This document shows, piece after piece, positions 14,201-29,200 of a stretch of DNA of 64,000 nt (position 1 is the first letter of the stretch; each line of letters begins with the position of its first letter). A program made the translations under genes and the position numbers. Origin of the DNA: Hydractinia symbiolongicarpus (Eukaryota; Cnidaria; Hydrozoa; Anthoathecata; Hydractiniidae); assembly GCF_029227915.1 (NCBI RefSeq), contig NC_079878.1, positions 13,270,001 through 13,334,000 of the forward strand. Direction: 5' to 3'. The notes beneath the pieces are model-generated. The model was given only the letters and a program-made list of their open reading frames with translations. It did no database searches and was not told the DNA's origin.

Positions 14201-17200
14201 ATTGTCTTGCTACAATCTCTTCCTTCAGCTTCCAGACTTTTCGACGGGGCCTGTACTTTCCCTTGGCTTCTCTGACACTCTTCAAGATAATATCACAAAC
14301 CAGCAACCTATGCTGGGAAACACACTCTTCCCCCGATATAACTTTCACGTCCTTCACCACTTTCTTGTCTGACTTTCTAACCAAAAAGTAATCTATCTGT
14401 GTCTTACAACCACCTGACTCATATGTTATCAGCCTACTCTGTCTCTTACTGAATGATGTGTTGCAAACCACCATGTCCGTTTGTATTAATTATTATTGCC
14501 ATTTTTTAGTTTTAACTGCTTTGTTAAAATCTTGTTTAAGCAAGTTCTACAATTAAAAGATGGAAAAATAATTTATGTGCAAATTCTGTGTAGTAATTTA
14601 AAATTATTCTGTTACTGCATAAATTTTTGGACAGGGTGTCTAAAATTATTAGCATTTAAACTTTCCGGTATATGCAATTAAATAAATTTGTGTTTTGTAA
14701 AATTTTTTCGAAAGAAAAGAAAAAGTTATACCTTATTTCAAAATATTACCAGGGATGTTAAAAAGTGAATACTTAATTTAAAAACCTGTAATCGAAGTTT
14801 AGAAATTTAATTCTCCTAACAATCACATTAGAAAGCTCACACACGCATACATCGTTTTACTTCTGTTTGATTAACGCAAAAGAAAATTTAGTATGGTTTT
14901 GATGCGGTTAACTTACCTAATGTGATTAAGCAGGCCGATGGGCATGTGATGTAAACATTTTAAAGAAAATAAGAGAAACTTGTGGTGAACAAACTTAGTC
15001 TTAAAATAAAGATAAACTTATTTTCTGATTTGCGTCATTTTTCAGCTAAATGGCGTGAATTCAATTCTGTTTTATAAGTTTTATAGGCGTTTAATTTCCA
15101 CCATGTTAATTTTTTGATTGTTAATTTCCTGGGATAGGGTATGTTTATTTTCTATTTTTAGACAACATTCTCATTACTCATTCAAGCATATGCAATCAGA
15201 GGAGACCCAGCAGGAGCCATGTAAGTCTATTACATTATCTTTTGGAATATTATGTGTATCAGAAGGAAGAGTAGAAAAATTTAGTTGCCACGGGTTACAA
15301 TTTTATATGCTGGTAGAATACAGCAGGAGTACTATCTGATCATAATTTTAACGTTTGACAAAATGACCAGTGGATACTTAAAACTTGAAAACTACTATAT
15401 ATATATATATGTGTTGTTACAGTTAAAAATATGCTTTGATATACTAGCGTAACGTGGCCTTTATATGAATATAAAAGCAAGTCTAGGGGGATTTTTGTCT
15501 TTTTTTATTTATGTTGATATTGTATGGACCAAATGAGGTACAAGCCTCGCTATTTCAGCTAATTGTAATAAAAAAATAATAACATTGTTATCAGAGGTTA
15601 AAGTGTTTTCTTATTGGCCTTTGAAGTATTCTATAATTGTTTTTACAGGAAGATTGTTGAATTTATGATGAATAATAATGATGCAAGAATGACGGAACAT
15701 ATATATGCTTGGTTGGTCAAAGCTTTTGCAAAAAAGGGGTGCGTATGAAACATCACTTGACAGTGCATTATATTGTTGCAATTCCCAAACATTGTGAATT
15801 AAAATACCAGTAATACTAGTAATACCCCTCAGAGGATAAAGGCTAAAAGACAAGGTAACTTGTTTTTGCTGATGCAAAATCGTTACAAAGCAGTCATATT
15901 AAAAATGACCAAGTTGTGTTGTAGGGTTTTTGTGTCATAAATGTTAATTATAACTGCAGAATCCTCAAAAGTTCAGCACTTAGAAAAATGAATTATTTTA
16001 TACCTGGCAGTCACTGTGACTGTTGAAAAATGCAAAATGGCTGGCCAAGTCAAGTAAAAAAACAGCGTCTTAAAAGAAATGTGTATTAAAAGCTTAAAAA
16101 TTGTTGAGAAAATGACCCTATGAAGATTAAAAATTGCTGTATTTCATTCTGAAATAACAAGAAAAAGACCTTAGAAACAAGAAAAATGGTTGGAAGCAAA
16201 ATTAAAAATTGTTGTATTTTGTAGTATAATGGCTATCACATGGCCGTATGAAGCAAAGCAGTTTTTATACTTCATTTGAAAAAACTAAAAATGTGTTTAT
16301 GTGTTTAACATTGATGTCCTGTGTTTAAAATCATCAAAAAAAGAACATTGTAAAACTTGAATAAAAACATGGTCATATAAAATTATTTTTAGTTACACAG
16401 TTAGATTTGTCCTAAATCATCTCACAATTAAATTACATTTCTTTCTTGGGACAAATTTAAAAACAATTTCTGGTATCAAAATTATTTAATTTTTTTCTTA
16501 TATAAGATGATTTAATTCGTTTCAATACGCCTATATTATGAGATGGAATTTGTGACTGGTCCCTGTGCTTCTCTTATACTGTAGTTGCACAACAAAAATA
16601 AAAGCCTTCAAAAATTATTTGCAATAGTTTTACATGACCTAGAAAATATCCACAGGTTTGTAGGTCCTCTGATTCCGTCCTTCGTACATGTATCCTGCCT
16701 AGTGGGTCTATTGTGAGCAATTATTTACTCTATGGGGACAGGCAGAACACAGGTATTACAACACACTGTTCATTTCCCAAATTTAGTAAACTTCACAAAA
16801 GTATCAACTGATATTACTATGTTAAAAACAAACAGTTGTGTTTGAGGACATTTATCTCTGTGTTGTCAGTCCTCACTTTTGTAGAAAAAAAAGGTGAAAT
16901 GTAAAAAATAAGAATGCCAGTAAAAATTTCTCTGCACACAAGCTGTAGTGCATTTCAAAAGTTTTATTTTACTCCAAAATTGAAGATTTTTGTAAAACCA
17001 ATATTTATGAAAATATATTTAAGAACTTGTTGCAATCATAGGGAAAAGTCATCAGGAAAAACATCACCCCTGCCCCTGAATGTGTCCACTAACGAATCCT
17101 GTGTTGCCTGTTACCTGTTTAAAAAATTCTGCTTTGTGTAGGGATATGGAAGGAGTTGAGGAAATCCTGCGTTCAATGAGGTTAGCTTTTTACCTTTAAA

Positions 17201-20200
17201 TTCAGTTACTACTATGTTAGAAAATGCAAGTTTTTTTAACTCACCTGTTAAATTGTGATTTTGTTATTGTGTCAAGTGCATCAGAGCTACATTGTTCTGC
17301 TGCGTTTGGATTTTGCTTTTGGATTTAAAGACTGATAACTTAATTTTACAGGGAGAGTGGGATTCGACCAAGACATACAACATATGGTCATCTTATAAAT
17401 GCTCACGCTGAAAGAGGAGATCTAGAAAGTGTAAATAAGGTAAATAAGGATTAAAAATAATAATTAAGTTTTGGAAAATGGTTAAACCTCTCACGCTTTT
17501 GTACCAGGGAACCAAAAAGGTTACTGTGCATCAAAAATATGTATAGATTAGAGAAGTTTAACACTGCTTCTTGTAATTGCTGCTATATATGCATACATCT
17601 AAAAATAAATCTTTATACTGTTTTCTTTTTTTTTCATAAGGCCATCTTGGAGATGATTGATAAAAGATTGTATCCAACAGCTGATATATACACAAACCTT
17701 ATCGATCATCTTTCTCATGGTGGACATCATGAGTTAATCCCGCAAGTGTGGGAACGTATAGAATCTATGGAGTTCATGAATGAAGACATAATTCCATTAG
17801 TGCAAAAATGTGTGACGAGAGGCGACTATGACAGTGCTTTAACTTTACTGTTGTGCTCTACCAAACAATTGACGAAACAAGAAACTTACTACCGCTACCT
17901 TCAAACAAGAATTTTCAGCATGTTAAGATTTTCCGAAAAAGTGAGTTCATTGTAGCAAGTATTATTGTCTTTTTAGTTGTTTAATGAATTCAAAGCAAAG
18001 GTTTTAGTGTGCTGTGAAAAACCTTATTTACATGGTTAATGCCTGTTATTTGTTGACCTTGAGATAGTGTTGGTGAGGCTTCTGTTGTCATTAATTTATT
18101 GTGATTTTATGTTTTATGTTTGAGATACAAATAAATTGGAAGTGAGATACAAAACAAAAACAGAGCTTTTTTTGTTGCCATTTGCACTTCCTAGAATAAA
18201 CACACTCTCTGATGACCATTGCAGTTAAGTAATAACAATGGACAGATACGGAGTGAATATTTATGTTATAAAGCCTACCTTTGCAAGTTGTGTATTTGGT
18301 CACTTTCTGGTTGTGCAAGACTTCACCTACCATTATATTTATCATTGTTATTTAAATTTATTCAATTTTTTTAGAAGTTAAATTTAGGGTTGTTGTTCCC
18401 TTATATCCTATGTATATCTTTTGTTAATAAAACGCAGTTTTTGGCCCAGCTGTCTCCTACTTTAAAGCAATTTTTTCTAAAAATCTAGCAAGTCTTTCCT
18501 CTATGATACTTTAAAAATCTTTACAGAAAGTGGTTTTTGAGTAAAAATAACTTTACTTTTATCATTTTTTGACTGGGCAGCAGTTGACTAAACACACTCT
18601 CTTTTGCCATTTTGCTTTAGTAATAACAAATGCATGATTCAGAGCAAATATTTACATCATTAAAACTAATTAGAAAGTATGGTTGTTTTCTGTCCTCCAT
18701 TCTTTGAGGGTAATAATAAGATCACTCGCTAACGTCCATCTACCATCTTGAAATACTTTAACATTATGGTCAGTTTTGTTTATTTTTTAAAACTTAAACA
18801 TTTTTTAAGGATTTATCGGAGTATACCAAGGTGATAGAATTGTTTGGGAGACGATTTTCAATATCAATGATCTCAAGATTGTATTCAGTTGTGAATTTCT
18901 TTCTATCCAAGGATGAGCCAGGTATGCAGAAGATACTGTTTGAAGTATTATCTGATCTCCTACTTTTGTTGCTTTCTTAACTGTTAATAACATTTGATTT
19001 TACTTGGTGTCCCTTCTTGCAGTTCGTTTAGTTTACAATCAAATCACTGAAGCTGAAATTTATTTAGAAACTGCTATTGGTGTCTTGGAAAGAATTATGG
19101 CTGATAAATCAGTTAAAATACAAATATTCCATCCAATCTTGAAATACTATGCTGATAAAAAGGATGTACATGGTATGTGTATAAAAAATATTTTAAAGAA
19201 ACTTTTTGTTCCTAAAAAGTATGTCTATATGATACAAAATTTGGTGGGAGCAGGTAGTTAGAGGGAAAAAACAGTTGTCCTTGAAATTAAAAAAGAATAT
19301 AAAATGTCTTGGCAACAATGAAGATAATGTGACATGTAATTGTTGTGGTAAAGCATTCTGTAAAACTAACAAACTTGCCGCCACCTTTTGCCTATTCTAT
19401 AAAATGTTTGTATCTGGAATTAGATTGATAAGGGAAAGCTATCGGTTTTCTCAGCAACTGTTGAATGTCGAGAGAAAGTTATGTTACTTTTCTCTTTTGT
19501 CAATAAAAATAAAAGTGGTTACCAGAAATTTCTCAATATTACATTTTTAGGTATCGTCAAAGTATTCAACTTTGTCACTGAAAAAGGGTTGAAATTAGAC
19601 TACTACTGGTAAGTTAAATTTAATATTTGATGTTAAAACTTTGATGAATTTAAACAATAAACTTGTTGTGGATTAATTTAGTAATTAGTTACGATACTGT
19701 CTGTGCGGCCATGTTAAATTAGACAAAAAATAATCTTTTTGTTTATTGATAAAATGTTTTAATGTACTGCAATGTAACGTAAAGATTTTAACTGATCTGA
19801 CATTCAGTAATTATTTATTAACTGCGAACAGATGGATATGAATAAAGAATTTCATATGTGTTGCCTGATTTACTTACTTTTTAAGCCTTTAATATTAGGT
19901 ATATATTGCAAAATATTATAATTCTTTTAGTTATAAAAATATTCAGCCCGCCATAGATGACATGGAAAGCGAGGAGTACAAAACATTTATTAGTCTCATT
20001 AAGGTAGGATGTTGAAAAAGCTAGCAATTAAAATTAATCCTCATTTAATTATCCAGAAACTGAAAACAAGTGACAACACAAAGGATACTTGTAATACTGT
20101 TCTCCACCTTAAAAAAGTTACAAAAAAAATTACTGGTGGAGTTTTATTTCAAATGTTGCACTAAGAAACACTTTGTAGTTGACTAAAGGGGCTATGACTT

Positions 20201-23200
20201 GAGGCAAGACCTCCTCTCACGAAACACAACTTGCTATCACACGAGAAACAAGCACCTTACCAGGATCTCTTTTTATTACGCCTTGACTTTTGCAAATCAT
20301 CTTTTAAAAAATGCATATGATAGCCATCCTGGCAAATCAGGTTGACTTTTCTATTTTTGTACATGATTATAGTTATTTCATTTGCAGGAAGCACATGTCT
20401 TCTATAAATTAACAAAAGAATATTAAAGAATAAACTTTTGTATTGGAGAAACTAAGTATATATAAAAAACTTAATTGAAAGGCATAATACGAGTAAGAAA
20501 TTTTGCTAAAGTTTTTAATAATTTACAGATGATTGCTACTGCATTATGTCCAATCCAAGTTTAATATGGTATTGTTATTTTCTCTTCAAGCCTCAAACTG
20601 CAGTCACAATGAATTGTTTTTCTAAAGAGTGGAAGGTCAGTCATGTTACCTCTTGATAAAGTAATATTCATGGAGAAACATTTTCTTTTAGGAGAACGAG
20701 AAAATAATATTACCATTTCACATTGTTTCATCAATGTTAAAAGAGGACCATGTGGAGCTGAGTAAAATCGGCGATATAGGTTTGTGTTAATTTGTGTTTA
20801 TTTATCAACTTTCAAATAGAACAAAAAAACTGTATTTTGGTATCTGGAAATGTTTGCTTGATCAAGGGATTTGAGTTGCATTTTAATTTAACAAGCTAAC
20901 CATGTTTTCCACCTACAGATAAGCCTGTCAATCATTGCGCATTTACTTTTTCAAAATGTTTTTTGATAATATTAGTTACTAGCTCTGTACTTTGTCTTGT
21001 TAAACATACATATATTGCATTGTAACTTTTTTTTACATATAATGTGCACTTCAATGCAGATTTATTAAAATTTATGCAATAAGCACTTAATGTGGGAGAA
21101 ATTTAAACCAAGTCATTTATTATACATCTATCAATGAAAGCATTGGGCAATGGAACATAAACAGTGATGTATCCATACTTTGTGAGGTCACTATTGCAGT
21201 CAATATAAAACACTTTAAACTTGAGATTACACTTTTTAAGCTTAGACATTTAGCACAATTCCAATTGGTTACATCACTGATAAAACAATGGATATATAGT
21301 TAGTTTAAGATATTTGCAGTAACTTGTCGATGGTTAGGTTTTGTTAGAATCTGATTGTGTAAATGTATTTTTCTTTTTCTGTAGTTGACAATGCATCGCC
21401 AGCAGACTTATTTAAATCTATGAAATCGCTAAAAGAAGCTTTAACTGGGTAGGAATAGCTAACAAATTTTAAATGATGAAAATAAGGAGGGAAAAGACTT
21501 GTGCCAATTGTGACTCCAAAAGTCACAATTAGCACAAATTTTTCTGTATCATTACTTCTATTATTTAGTTTATTTTTACTTTTAGGGATTTTAACCCAAC
21601 TGATGCTTCTAAGGTAACGACAGCATTTTTCATTGCAGCATGCTCATATAAGCGTGTTTCATTGCAGCATGCTCATATCAGCATGTTTCTTTGTCATTTA
21701 TTTAAATTTACATGTTGTTTTACTGGATACAAAAATATAACACAGTTATTTTAAAATTTAATGTGAACAAAGAAATGCATGTCACAAAAAACAGCGTTTT
21801 AGTGTGAACTTGGCTTTAGTTAAATTTAGAACAGTCATAGCACATTGACCAAAACTGTCAAATTGTTTTCTGTTTAGATAATCAAAGTTTTGCACCAGCG
21901 AGGAATGACAGATATAAGTAAGCTATAATCTGTCTATCTTTGTGTGACATTCAGTTGTGACAATTTTACTTAGGGATCTCAGGCGGACTTTTAACAATTT
22001 CTTACCTAAAGCTAGTGTGTGGAATACTTTAGAGAAATAATTAGTGCTGATTTACAATAATTATTGTGAATTTCATCAATATTAAAAAAAAGACCAGCAA
22101 AAAAATATTTTGCTCCGAATTCACAATAAATTTCTCAAAATAAGAACATAAATTTCGTTTCTTTATTTCTTGCAGAAGTTTTTTCTGAAAATCGCTCATT
22201 TACAAAAATATTTGTTTGATGGGGGATTTTGCAATTACCACAGGTACATATTATGAGTCCCAGTTTTGAATGAACCTGAAAATTAATCCAGCAAATATTC
22301 AGTATCAGATCCTCTTTATTACTTACTCTTGTTTCAATTTTTAGCTGTGCTAATTGATGAAGTAATGACTGGCTTGGTAGTTCATAAAGAACCCAAAACA
22401 GATGAAGCATTACAATTCTTGAAGTTGTTGATGGAAAATGTAAGAAACTTTCCATGGGCTATTTTGGTCTTTAGCAAATCAAAATTAGCACTAAGTTATT
22501 AGCAAGAAATTCAAATCAATGCAACATTAGTTATTTTGTCTTACCACAATTAATTATCACAAACTGAAACAGATGTTAAGAAATACATAATGATTTTATT
22601 TTGTTTTTGAAGGATGTACCCATCTCATCTCATTCGTACACAAAAATGTTAAAATCCTTGCATGGTAATGGAATGTCAGATCAATTTTTTATGGTAAGAC
22701 TTAAGATTTTATTGTTGTTCAGCAGTGCGCTCCAATGAATTGTTATTATCTTACTATGTCATTCTTTTAGTTTGTGCGATTAATGAAAGAGCACGGCATT
22801 GACCCAGATGTGCACCAGTACTATCAAATGTTAAAGGTAAAACAAGATGTTACATCTGAAATTACTTCCTATGAAATAATAGTAATTTATGATTAATAAT
22901 TGTTCCCATACATAGTCATTGGAAGTTCTCTCTGCACAAAAAATAAAGTTTACATTGGATCAAACATGTTTAAGTTTTAAACGGTACTCTTTGGCGGATA
23001 ATTGATTTAAACTGTTATAGTTTCTCACTGGATTGAGTAAAACCTGAATCCCCTACTACTAAGTAGTGGTAGTGTGTTCTTGACAATTTTAGAATATATT
23101 TCTAAATTTTATTTGCATATAACATATGTCAATTCTAATTTTTAGATGGCAGCTACAGTTGGAAACAGCATGGCGGCTCAGTTTTGTTTTGACAAAGTAC

Positions 23201-26200
23201 AGGTCGGCAAAATTATCTTTAACTTTCTTCTTTTTTTTTCAATTTTTCTTTTCAGATCCGTTACACTAAAAAAGTATAAACCTACTGTTTGATTTTTAAG
23301 GTCTTATATTTGTTTCGAACCATAGGAGTCTTCTGATTTTCCTGACCGCAAACACGAACTTTATGAGTATTTGATCACAGCCTATGGAAGAGATTCAGAA
23401 AACTTTAAAATCATTCCAACATACATTCAGGCTCGGGTAAGCCATATTGTTTGTCAACCTCTTAACCTGTTATTCTTCAGACAGGGGGTTACGTTCCATG
23501 AAAACATTATATATTATTACAAGGGTCAAAGTGTATATCAAGGACTAAGTTATGTCTTAAATGGCAACTAAAAAGCTAAGTTTCTTTTCAAAAATTTGCC
23601 TGTCGGTTACGATGAGACAAGAATTAACAAAAACAGCTTGTTACCTTTACTTAATAGCACTAATCTTTAAGTGTAACTTCTGATCAGCTCAAACGGTTCA
23701 ATTAAGCATTGGAACACACCTGAATAGGTGTAATAGCCTACTCTATCTATTTTGAGGAGTCTTTAGAACTAAATTTGTAAAGTAAGTTTCCTAAAATGAT
23801 TTGCGTGTGTGCTTATCCAATTTTTCTATTTTTCTTTCAGGATTCGGAGAACGGGTTAAAGGTTATACAACTATTTGAGGAAATGCAAGAGAAAAATTAC
23901 AGGTAAATTATCCAGTATTGTTACAATCGTCTGGACATTTTATCGTGTTGCTACATATATCTATTCAGCTGCTAACATCTTAATACAACAAGCTTTTTGT
24001 CCAAACTACTGCATTTTGATTATGTGTATGTCAAATATTTGCATCAAAGATGTTTCTGAGAGTCGCAACACAGCATTTTAACAAACGTTTGATTTGATAT
24101 CTTGTTACTGGTAACAAAAAATGTTCTGGGTAACATTATAGAGCATTACTACAGGAAAGGATTAATGATTAATGTATATTTGAAAGAGTGACCTTTAGCA
24201 TTGTATTATTTTTAGGCCAAGTCCTGGCACTATTACTCAAGTCATAAAAAGTTACTTGCTGCGAAGTGATGTTGAAGGTGCCAAAAAAGTGATTGAGTAT
24301 GTATATTATGAAAATTCATCAAGACTAATATTTTGATGTCATGACTACCATCTGTCTATCATTATTAAGAATGTCAGTATTTTGTAAATATAAAGGCAAG
24401 TTTTCTATTTGTGGTGAGCATAACAAATGGTATGTGTACACATACTGTTTGTTATGCTCACCATTTACGATCGAGCTTTACGGTGAATTGCAACACCTCT
24501 AGCATTTATATGCTTTCCGTCTTCCAAACTGGGATTTTTTTAACAGCAGCCTATATGCAGGGAATTCTTTTTACACATTTGCCCATGACTCACAATGTTT
24601 TTTAGAGAATATGGTGAAGGAAAAGAGCAACTAAGAAAAAGTGTAAAGAATTCATTTATGAGAGCCTACGTGGCAAGTAAAGATTTTGAAGGTATTGTTG
24701 CATTGTGATCTTAACATTTCTATGATATGAATCAAGTTGACTGTCATACTGTTGTGTTGATGTGTTTAGCTGCTGAAAATCTGTTCAACCAAATGAAAGA
24801 AGAATCCCTCCTCTCTTCTCTGCAGTACAATGAAATGATGCGCATGTGTGAAATCACAGGTACTGATGATTAAAGGATTTCTCAGACAGACTCTCTCGAG
24901 GAATATTTCTATGTGATAAACCTGCGCTTACATGGAATTCTGATTTTACCCGAGGTTTATTAAAATCACATCAGCTTACTTTAGTTTGGCTTCCCCCTTC
25001 GTTTTTTCAGATAGAATTGAAATTTTACTGGAGGTGTAAAAGCCTTGTGCATACTAATGAAATCATGGTGAAGGGTGTACTACTGCGCATGTGCAGTTAA
25101 CATGTAATTCTAAAACTAGGCTGCGACTCAAACATTTTCTTCACTTCAGGCAAAGTGAAGCCTTGTAAAAGTAAAGTAATTCACTTCGTTTTAAGATTTT
25201 ATTTCACTTCAAGTAAAGTGAAACTTTTACATAATCACCGTCGTAGAAGGTCAACCTACCACGTTGCTAGGGACTATATAATACTATAAACGGCAGCTCT
25301 TAATTTTTTCTTTCTTTCAGGGGATACTGAAAGAGTGGAGTCTTTGTACAAAGAAATGATTGAGAATGACTTTCAACCGAACGTGTTTACCTATCTACAT
25401 CGTATCCGTACTTTTTTGGCGGCGTAAGTGATACCTTTTCTGTCTATTATGCAGAATGATTATGTTTAGTCGCGTACATTATATGTACTGTGTAAGAAGG
25501 TTTTTATAAGAAAGTGAACTACAAAAATATTAAAGTATTAAGAAAGGTCAATACTGGATTTTGCGGAACTGAGAAAGTGTGTTAGGTTTTTGCAAAAATA
25601 AATTCTTCGATGCGTTTAGTCCTTTGGTACCTTTCAATTTTCGTTTACGAAAGTCTTACGAAAGTTTTAAAACTTGACTTGTGGAATTATGAAGGAAGTT
25701 CCTTTTCCTGGGTTTGGTATTAAACTTTCTAATAAACTGTGTAGCAAAATGTCGTTTTTGTTGTAGTTGTTCCTACTTTTTTAAAAACTAATTTTGGTGC
25801 TCTTGAACAATTAATTTAAGGAAAATCCCTTTTAGCTACCCTGTAAAGTAAATTTTACTAACGCCATCTTGTAATCATGTTACGAAACATGAAAATAAAG
25901 CTGGCATTTTGGTTATTTTGAAGTGGGTATAATTTTAGCAAGTATATTTTAGAAAATCATTCATAAGTTATTTGTATATGGAATTTTTTGTCCAACGTCT
26001 GTCAATACTGAAATGAATCTGCTACAACTGTTTTCTGATTTTAACTCATGTCTAATTTATTTTATAGGAAACAGCCGGAAAAGTGTATTGACATTATAAA
26101 AGAAAATATAGCCAGTGGTAAAAATCTTCTTCGTGTTGATATATTCATGATAGTGTTACGACATCTTGTGCCCACTGGAAATACAGAAAACGTCAAAAAA

Positions 26201-29200
26201 GGTATTATTATTAATTAGTTATGAAATTTCACAATGTTCTATGTTTTTCCTATGCGGAATAAACTTTCTCTGGAATGTAAATAAACTCCTTAAGCAAATC
26301 TTAAACACGCAGACCCAGATAGATGGATAGATGTGCATATTTTACATGGCTAGCCTCACAAATATCGAGGGATTTACCCTGTCTATTATTTCCAGGAGGG
26401 GCCATGGCGTAGATGGAGAGTCCTAGAGTATTTAATGCTCATTTTGAGCTACGCAGACCCAATTAGAGCCCGCGCTCTACTAGACAACTCCCGGCAACAT
26501 CCAACGGCCCACACAGTGTGCCATCTTCCCAATTTCCCTCACATGGCTTGGGTTAACCCGGGGCTATGGTAACATTCACTCGCCCATGTTGAATCGCCGT
26601 CAAGAGGAATCGAACCCCGGTCTCCCGCACAGAGTACGAGAGCTATAACCACTAATCTACGGCGCCACAAATCGAAAGAAAATTCAACAAAAAACCTTTC
26701 TGGTGTGATTACATAATTTCCAGTGTTTAAATGTAACTATATATTCATACAAAGTTCTTTGTTCAATTTCTTCACCACTAACATATATAAACATAGCTCT
26801 ATAGAGGGTGACATTTTGATATTTGTAAGCATATATTATCCCTTAGATTTTTAAATACGTATGCATTGTTTTCAGTCCACCTTTGACGTTTTTTTAGTGG
26901 ATTTTCAAAAAAGTAATTCACGCCATGAAGGTTAGGTTAAAGGCCGTGCTAATAAATATACAAAAGCGAGCCTATTAACTCCAATGTAATAATGTAAGTA
27001 AAAATATAATAAAGCTAAAATGTAGTACCTAGTTCTTGTATTTGCTCATGTTGCGTGGTCAAGATGAAACCCATTAACAAAATAAGAAATTTACTAAATA
27101 AAAACGAGTAAATTAATTAGCATACCCTGAGCATAAATCCAGCCTTGTCTTCCAAAAAACTTAAACGTGATCAAAAATTGCTCATTTTTTGCCCTGGATA
27201 CACATAAGACATCAGTGTGTATTCACAGAAACACGTTCGGTGTGTTGAATTTGACCTTACTTCTACGTTGGCAACCTCTTGATGCTCCGTACCTTTTCTT
27301 GTAGTGATTGACTTGATTAAAGAGCACCATCTGACGAAAGTACCACCCAAACGATTAGATCATGCACTGAGTTTGGTGTACGTAAAAGCTGGTGACATCG
27401 AGGAAGCGTCAAAGTTATTACCAGTAAGTTTACTAGTGAGGTTGAGTATTCTCTATCAGAGCTTTTTTTGAACAAAAAAATCTAATCTTTCTTAGTGTCA
27501 AACGTCTGAATGTAAAAAGTAGCAGTAATATATATGTCGGACTTAAAAGAATGCTTTCATGGACGCTTCTCCCAGTGTTTAACTGTCGGCGTTCAATATG
27601 CTTGATTTTTATTGGTTGTTAAAAAACTTGACTCGCCTGCAATCGCTCGCTTGCATGTCGACTCGTCTCAACTTCTGAAGCTTCCACATTACAAGCGTTG
27701 CGGTTAGAAATAAGTTCTAATGCACATGCTCAGATACTGAACGCTGTACGCTGCGGAAAAAATGCGTTCACGAAAGGAAAGCGATCTTTATACTGAAACC
27801 TTCTATGTGTTCAACTTCTTAAGAATTTGTCAACGTCAAAAAAAATCATCCAACTTTAAAGTACCGTAAAGATCCGATTAAGCGCCCAGCATTTTTTAAA
27901 CGCCCCCTGGAATAAGCCCCCGGGTAATTTCCTCAAAGTTCAATAAGCGTGCAACACTTATTAAGCGCCCCCTCGAATAAGCGCTCACCTGATAAAAGGG
28001 GGCGCTTAATCGAAAACTACCTTGAGAAACTGGTCGCTTATTTGAAAATGTTACTTTCTTATATTGAGAATAAAAAAACATATTTTATGTTTTGAACATC
28101 TTTTCTATATTACATAAATAGGGAAACTTCCTCTACAAACCTTTCTAAAAAACCCTAGAAGGACTAAACTTTCTTTTGTTACATCTTTTTTTCACTTTTA
28201 TTTTCAGAAAAAAAAAACAAAATTGAAAATTACCGTTGTCTTTAATTTGAACAAAATTAGGAAAATTTATAAGCGCCCAGCATTTTTAAGCTCTTCCTTG
28301 ATTAAGCGCCCATGTAAAATATCTAAAAATTTAACAAGCGCCCAGGGCGCTTGTTTGGATCATTACGGTATGACAATATTTTGACAAAAGTCTTAGTTTT
28401 TTCCAGAATATTAAAGACAATATGAACTAATAGACAATACAAACTAATACGTAACTTACAATGTCCATTTTGACAATTTTTTCTACCACGTTTAGACAAC
28501 AGGCGATGGATCAGATGAACCTGTGGAAATTGAACTAAACCCATATCGCAAGGTTGCAAAAACTGCTTCACTTGAAGGGGATGTAAGTGGTCACACATAC
28601 CATGCAGAAATTCTGGCTTAGATTTGGTGTTTCTGTATTTCGATGTGGTATCATTTTTTTCTTTCTGCTCGCATGGCATACGCTAGAAAACTGTTTTCCC
28701 TGTTCGGAAATGTGACGTAATAAAAAGTTTGCCCATCATATTTGGATACCAAGTTATAATAAGCAACTATTTGGGTATTTTTGTTCCCATCCTGTATCTT
28801 TCATTATTTCTTTGTTAGGTTGAATATATAGAAAATATCATGAAGTTTCTAAAAGTAAACGGACTTCATTATCAATCACTGGATACATTTTATTTGTTAG
28901 CCTTAAGTAAGTTCATCCTTGTGTAATTTTTTGTATGGTGATTTTACATTGCAGGATTTTTTTGTTAACGGCTTTTAAAATTTTAATTATGGCTAGGTTC
29001 GTTGTATTTTTTTTATTTTAATACTTCTGGTGAAATTTTATCGCCTGTTGTTGTACTTAAAATCAGTTTTCTGACTTGAGTGAATGATGTTAATAATTTA
29101 AAAGAACTGTACTATTTGTCTGTTTTTGCAAAATTTAAGTACGCTTTCTTACAAGGACCGTGGAATGCGATCAATGGTGAAACAAGAACCGCATTGACCA

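Noticed and set aside
25128-25236. Repeated TTCACTT/AAGTGAA motifs in intron 25 as a transposon
   Set aside because: Several short inverted motifs are present but no defined ends or flanking duplication could be found.
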